A stretch of 64,000 nucleotides of DNA from assembly GCA_031552405.1 (NCBI GenBank), contig JAVBMN010000003.1, positions 1 through 64,000 of the forward strand, written 5' to 3'. The first letter of the stretch is position 1. Every line of letters begins with the position of its first letter. The notes beneath the pieces were generated by a model that saw only the letters and a list, made by a program, of their open reading frames with translations, did not search any database and was not told the origin of the DNA. The translations under genes were made by a program, and so were the position numbers. Below, in pieces: positions 61,321 through 64,000 of the stretch. This DNA is from UBA1794 sp031552405 (GTDB lineage Bacteria; Bacteroidota; Bacteroidia; Bacteroidales; Bacteroidaceae).

Positions 61321-62843
61321 GATTTCATCTCCTTTTCTTTTAAATAACTAACCAGAATACGAATCTCCTCATATTTGGGTGTATCTTCAACGGTTACGGG
61401 AAGAAGCATGCGTACCTCGTCATAAATTTCCCGGCTCCGAGGAGAGAGTTCTTCCCGGGTCTTCAAACAATCCACAGCCTGGACAATAGACATCAGATGA
61501 ATCGCCATAACCTGAAAAGAGTTTTCCACGACTTTCGCAGTGATCAGGGCAGAGTTCGTTCCCATGCTTACCACATCCTGGTTGTCGTTATTGTTAGGGA
61601 TGCTGTGCACACACATCGGCATAGAGAGCGTTTGACACTCAGCAGTGGTAGAAGTGGCGGTGAATTGCAAGGCCTGCATGCCATAGTTCAATCCTAATTC
61701 TCCAAGATTGACGAATGGAGGCAAGATGCCGTTAATTCGGTCATGATACAGATAATTAAGCTGCCGTTCGGCCAGCATGGTGAGTTTGGTAAGAGCTATT
61801 TTAAGCTTATCCATCTCATAAGAAACATAATCGCCATGGAAGTTGCCACCATGATAAATATTTTCCGTATCAGGATCCACAATGGGATTGTCGCAAGCAG
61901 AATTCAGTTCGGCAAGCAGAACTTGCTCACACTGTTCCAGCTCATCCCACACAGGGCCCAGGATCTGAGGAACACAACGCAGGGAATAATAGGCTTGTAT
62001 CTTATGGGTAAAGACTTTTTCTTCGTGTTTCTGGGAATAGAGCTCATTTTCCCGTTGCTTGAAGCAGCGGCTTCCTGCAGCCCATTCGCGCATACGACTG
62101 GCTATTTCTTGTTGCCCACGGTGACGCTTAACCCCATTCAGCACGCCGGACATCAGATCGTCATAAGAAGATGCTATTTCATTCATCATCACCGAAGTGG
62201 CTATTGACCAAGTCATTAACTTACGGGCATAAAGCAGATTGACAAGCCCGATACCGGTCATCATGGAAGTCCCGTTTGTTACCGACAAGCCCTCCCGGAT
62301 ACGCATCTGAAAGGGCTTCAATCCGGTTTCAGCCAACACCTCCCCAGCGGAGCGCCACTGATCTTTATACCAAACTTCACCTTCGCCTATCAGAGTCAGT
62401 GCAATGTGGGCCAGTTGCACCAAGTCACCACTCGCCCCTACACTTCCATGCTCAGGAACCATCGGACAAATATCATGATTAAGAAAATCGACCAGCAGTT
62501 GTACCAATTCCCGGTGCACACCGGATTTTGCCTGTAGAAAAGTCCCCAGACGGGCTATCATGGCTGCGCGCACATACAAAGGATCCACTGGTTTACCTGC
62601 CCCAGTAGAATGGCTACGAATGATATTATATTGCAAGGCCTTTAAGGAAGAATCTTCAATCCTCCACTGGGCCATTGGACCAAAACCTGTATTAATTCCG
62701 TAAACAACTTTATTTGCAGCAAATTTTTCCAGAAAAGAATAACATACATCAATCTGTTCCCACACAGAATCTATTATTTCTACCCTTTTCTTCTTGAACA
62801 ATATAGCCTCTACATCGTCCAAATTTATTATTTCAGTTAACAT
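61317..62843 (-). CDS. Aromatic amino acid ammonia lyase, tyrosine ammonia lyase-like (flexirubin type)
   Basis: 508 residues from the ATG at 62843. The MIO prosthetic-group triad Ala-Ser-Gly is at residues 137-139, the catalytic Tyr at residue 49 (YGINTGFG), and the selectivity loop reads IIRSHSTG. By memory the sequence closely matches the Flavobacterium johnsoniae flexirubin TAL across GFGPMAQ, IIRSHS, PNNNDNQD and beyond, so tyrosine to p-coumarate is the best call; histidine cannot be excluded by sequence alone. A start at 62876 would leave almost no leader after the promoter, so 62843 is preferred. It heads the operon. Confidence 0.85.
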   Translation of the reverse strand: MLTEIINLDDVEAILFKKKRVEIIDSVWEQIDVCYSFLEKFAANKVVYGINTGFGPMAQWRIEDSSLKALQYNIIRSHSTGAGKPVDPLYVRAAMIARLGTFLQAKSGVHRELVQLLVDFLNHDICPMVPEHGSVGASGDLVQLAHIALTLIGEGEVWYKDQWRSAGEVLAETGLKPFQMRIREGLSVTNGTSMMTGIGLVNLLYARKLMTWSIATSVMMNEIASSYDDLMSGVLNGVKRHRGQQEIASRMREWAAGSRCFKQRENELYSQKHEEKVFTHKIQAYYSLRCVPQILGPVWDELEQCEQVLLAELNSACDNPIVDPDTENIYHGGNFHGDYVSYEMDKLKIALTKLTMLAERQLNYLYHDRINGILPPFVNLGELGLNYGMQALQFTATSTTAECQTLSMPMCVHSIPNNNDNQDVVSMGTNSALITAKVVENSFQVMAIHLMSIVQAVDCLKTREELSPRSREIYDEVRMLLPVTVEDTPKYEEIRILVSYLKEKEMKS

Positions 62844-62888
62844 TCTTTTCCCTACAATTGATTCGGTATGAATCAATGAATACCGCTA

Positions 62889-62920
62889 CAAATATAATTC
62901 ATGCAAAGCCAAATAGCAAA
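62889..62920 (-). promoter_or_regulatory. Promoter of the polyene operon
   Basis: On the minus strand TTTG (62917-62920), a 20-bp spacer and TATATTTG (62889-62896) match the Bacteroides consensus closely. Transcription would start near 62883, giving a leader of about 40 bases to 62843. The remaining upstream DNA to 63056 is AT-rich with no clear operator. Confidence 0.75.
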
Positions 62921-63056
62921 CTTTTTCCTTATTTTTATAACTTTTCCCAACAAACGCAAACAAAACATTTATACTAAAACGGACAGACATTTCACTAAAA
63001 GTATTAGTGCATTGATTGATACAATCTTAGATTATCAAACTATTTAAACAGGTTTT

Positions 63057-63107
63057 AAAAAGATCCAGCGTTGAGATTATGCAATCTCAACGCTGGATCT
63101 CTTTAAT
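63057..63107 (-). terminator. Terminator of the alcohol dehydrogenase gene
   Basis: 18-bp perfect stem (63061-63078 with 63083-63100, loop ATGC), followed on the minus strand by TTTTT. It separates the alcohol dehydrogenase gene from the polyene operon promoter. Confidence 0.88.
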
Positions 63108-63133
63108 ATTTCTCCCGGACTGCCCGGAACTTA

Positions 63134-64000
63134 TTACTTGCAATTCTCCAGAATCTCACGGGCTACATCACCTGTTACATCGCCATCTTCACCATAAGCG
63201 GCCTGACGGTCGGTGAAACGACGAGCCACTTCATCAATGGTATCCTGCCCGATACCGGCCTCACTAAGGCGGGTGCGAAGGCCAAGGCTGCGGAAGAATT
63301 CTTCGGTCTTATCCGCTACCTGGGTGGCACACACGTCCAGCGGTCCTACACGAAGCCCCCATATACGTGCGCCAAACTGCAATAACTTGGCACGTTTCTT
63401 AGTGAGCAGGGTGCGCATCACGGCAGGGTATACCATCACCAGCGTTTCGCCGTGGGTAATACCATGCAGAGCAGTCAGCTCATGACCTATCATGTGGGTG
63501 CACCAGTCCTGACGAACGCCCATGCCCACAAAGCCGTTCAGAGCCATAGTAGCACATAACATGAAGTCGGCCATCAGGTCGTAATTCGTAGGATCTTCCA
63601 TGATCTGTGGCGCTATCTCTATGAGGCTGCTCAGGATACCTTCGGCCCAGCGATCCATAAGGCGCGACTGCTCTGTAGGACAGGTCATATATTGTTCCAT
63701 GACATGCACAAAGGTATCGGCAATACCACAGGCTATCTGATGCTTGGGCAAAGTATAGGTTACTTCGGGATCCAGTATGGAGAACACCGGATAAGGCCCT
63801 ACGAAGGAGAACTTCTCTTTCGTAGTATGATTAGAGATCACCCCATTCCCGTTCATCTCAGAGCCTGTGGCAGGCAGAGTCAACACGGTACCTACGGGAA
63901 TACTTGCCGGAATTAATCCACACAATACCAGATCCCAGGCATCCCCTTCATAGCAGAGGCCACCACCAATAAGCTTCGTACCATCCAGTACAGAGCCGCC
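63134..64000 (-). CDS. Iron-containing alcohol dehydrogenase, YqhD/BDH-like (5' end beyond window)
   Basis: The frame is open to the right window edge, so only the C-terminal ~288 residues are seen. The NADPH-binding GGSVLDGTKLIGGG and the metal-binding region with VHVMEQYMTCP, DWCTHMIGHELTALHGITHGE (histidines and Asp) are those of butanol dehydrogenase/YqhD-type aldehyde reductases. Such enzymes reduce aldehydes to alcohols. It is transcribed toward the polyene operon but has its own terminator. Confidence 0.88.
   Translation of the reverse strand, partial: GGSVLDGTKLIGGGLCYEGDAWDLVLCGLIPASIPVGTVLTLPATGSEMNGNGVISNHTTKEKFSFVGPYPVFSILDPEVTYTLPKHQIACGIADTFVHVMEQYMTCPTEQSRLMDRWAEGILSSLIEIAPQIMEDPTNYDLMADFMLCATMALNGFVGMGVRQDWCTHMIGHELTALHGITHGETLVMVYPAVMRTLLTKKRAKLLQFGARIWGLRVGPLDVCATQVADKTEEFFRSLGLRTRLSEAGIGQDTIDEVARRFTDRQAAYGEDGDVTGDVAREILENCK

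Larger units (their letters stand above)
37789..62843 (-). other. Flexirubin/aryl-polyene-like biosynthetic gene cluster (one operon)
   Basis: About 25 leftward genes with overlaps or gaps under about 60 bp. Order from the promoter is: tyrosine-ammonia-lyase-like enzyme, ketoreductase, ketosynthase, ACP, LpxL-like acyltransferase, radical SAM, dehydratase, thioesterase, ketosynthase, KS-like fragment and ACP. Ketosynthase, Cys-less KS, SMR flippase, LolA-like, dehydratase, GT2, MMPL fusion, two FAD oxidoreductases, radical SAM, small protein, hydrolase, CoA-ligase-like and PlsC-like acyltransferase follow. The content matches aryl polyene/flexirubin clusters (TAL, ketosynthase/CLF, paired dehydratases, LolA, MMPL). 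Two cobalamin-type radical SAM genes and two CrtI-like genes set it apart. DarA and DarB were not seen, so a resorcinol headgroup is not supported. Confidence 0.85.

Noticed and set aside
37789..62843. Dialkylresorcinol (DarA/DarB) genes
   Set aside because: All ketosynthases resemble FabF types and no aromatase-like DarA gene was found, so a resorcinol headgroup is not supported.
61317..62876. Histidine ammonia lyase (histidine utilisation)
   Set aside because: No hut genes nearby; the sequence and context match flexirubin-type tyrosine ammonia lyase, although sequence alone cannot exclude histidine.

Overview
The window looks like chromosomal DNA of a gut Bacteroidales bacterium, most likely a Bacteroidaceae member. 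Many genes are preceded by the Bacteroides-type -7 element TAnnTTTG. The gene families (serine palmitoyltransferase, DUF3332 and DUF4836 lipoproteins, a Tgt without the cysteine zinc motif) point the same way.

1-13.9 kb: integrated end of a siphophage-like prophage. A tyrosine integrase lies next to a tRNA-Pro(TGG) gene, the likely attachment site. Then come a CI/LexA-like repressor with two small coiled-coil genes, an HTH (Xis-like) gene, replication genes, and tail genes: major tail protein, G/GT chaperones with a -1 slippery site, and a tape measure protein cut by the window edge. No terminase, portal or capsid gene lies between the replication and tail genes. Between GT and the tape measure gene sits an AT-rich antisense cargo: an SMC/ABC-like ATPase and a TOPRIM-like protein (a probable PARIS/RloAB-like defence pair). 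It is bracketed by two 118-bp copies of the GT 3' end. About 550 bp of densely base-paired, apparently non-coding DNA (a large structured RNA candidate) lies beside it.

14-37 kb: core genome. It holds spt (sphingolipid synthesis) divergent from a diacylglycerol-kinase-like gene, trmN6, a lon-tgt-lptG-serB operon, a TamA/BamA-like gene divergent from a TrmH-family gene, and a leftward group (DUF151 nuclease, rsmE, DUF4836, ABC transporter, beta-helix lipoprotein, truA). These are followed by a YkgJ-like gene and two AraC-type regulators. Upstream of the YkgJ gene is a four-copy, exactly 22-bp tandem array of palindromic units. A small-RNA candidate lies nearby.

37.8-62.8 kb: one leftward biosynthetic operon of about 25 genes resembling flexirubin/aryl polyene clusters. 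A tyrosine-ammonia-lyase-like enzyme would supply p-coumarate and a PaaK-like ligase could activate it. Several ketosynthases (one without catalytic residues), a ketoreductase, two complementary dehydratases and two ACPs would build the polyene. Acyltransferases, a dolichyl-phosphate-mannose-synthase-like glycosyltransferase, an SMR-type flippase, a LolA-like carrier and an MMPL-acyltransferase-methyltransferase fusion would modify and export it. Two cobalamin-type radical SAM proteins and two CrtI-like flavoenzymes suggest a modified polyene. No DarA/DarB (dialkylresorcinol) genes were recognised. One clear TTTG-N20-TATATTTG promoter precedes the first gene.

63.1-64 kb: 3' part of a YqhD/BDH-like iron alcohol dehydrogenase gene, ending in a strong terminator.
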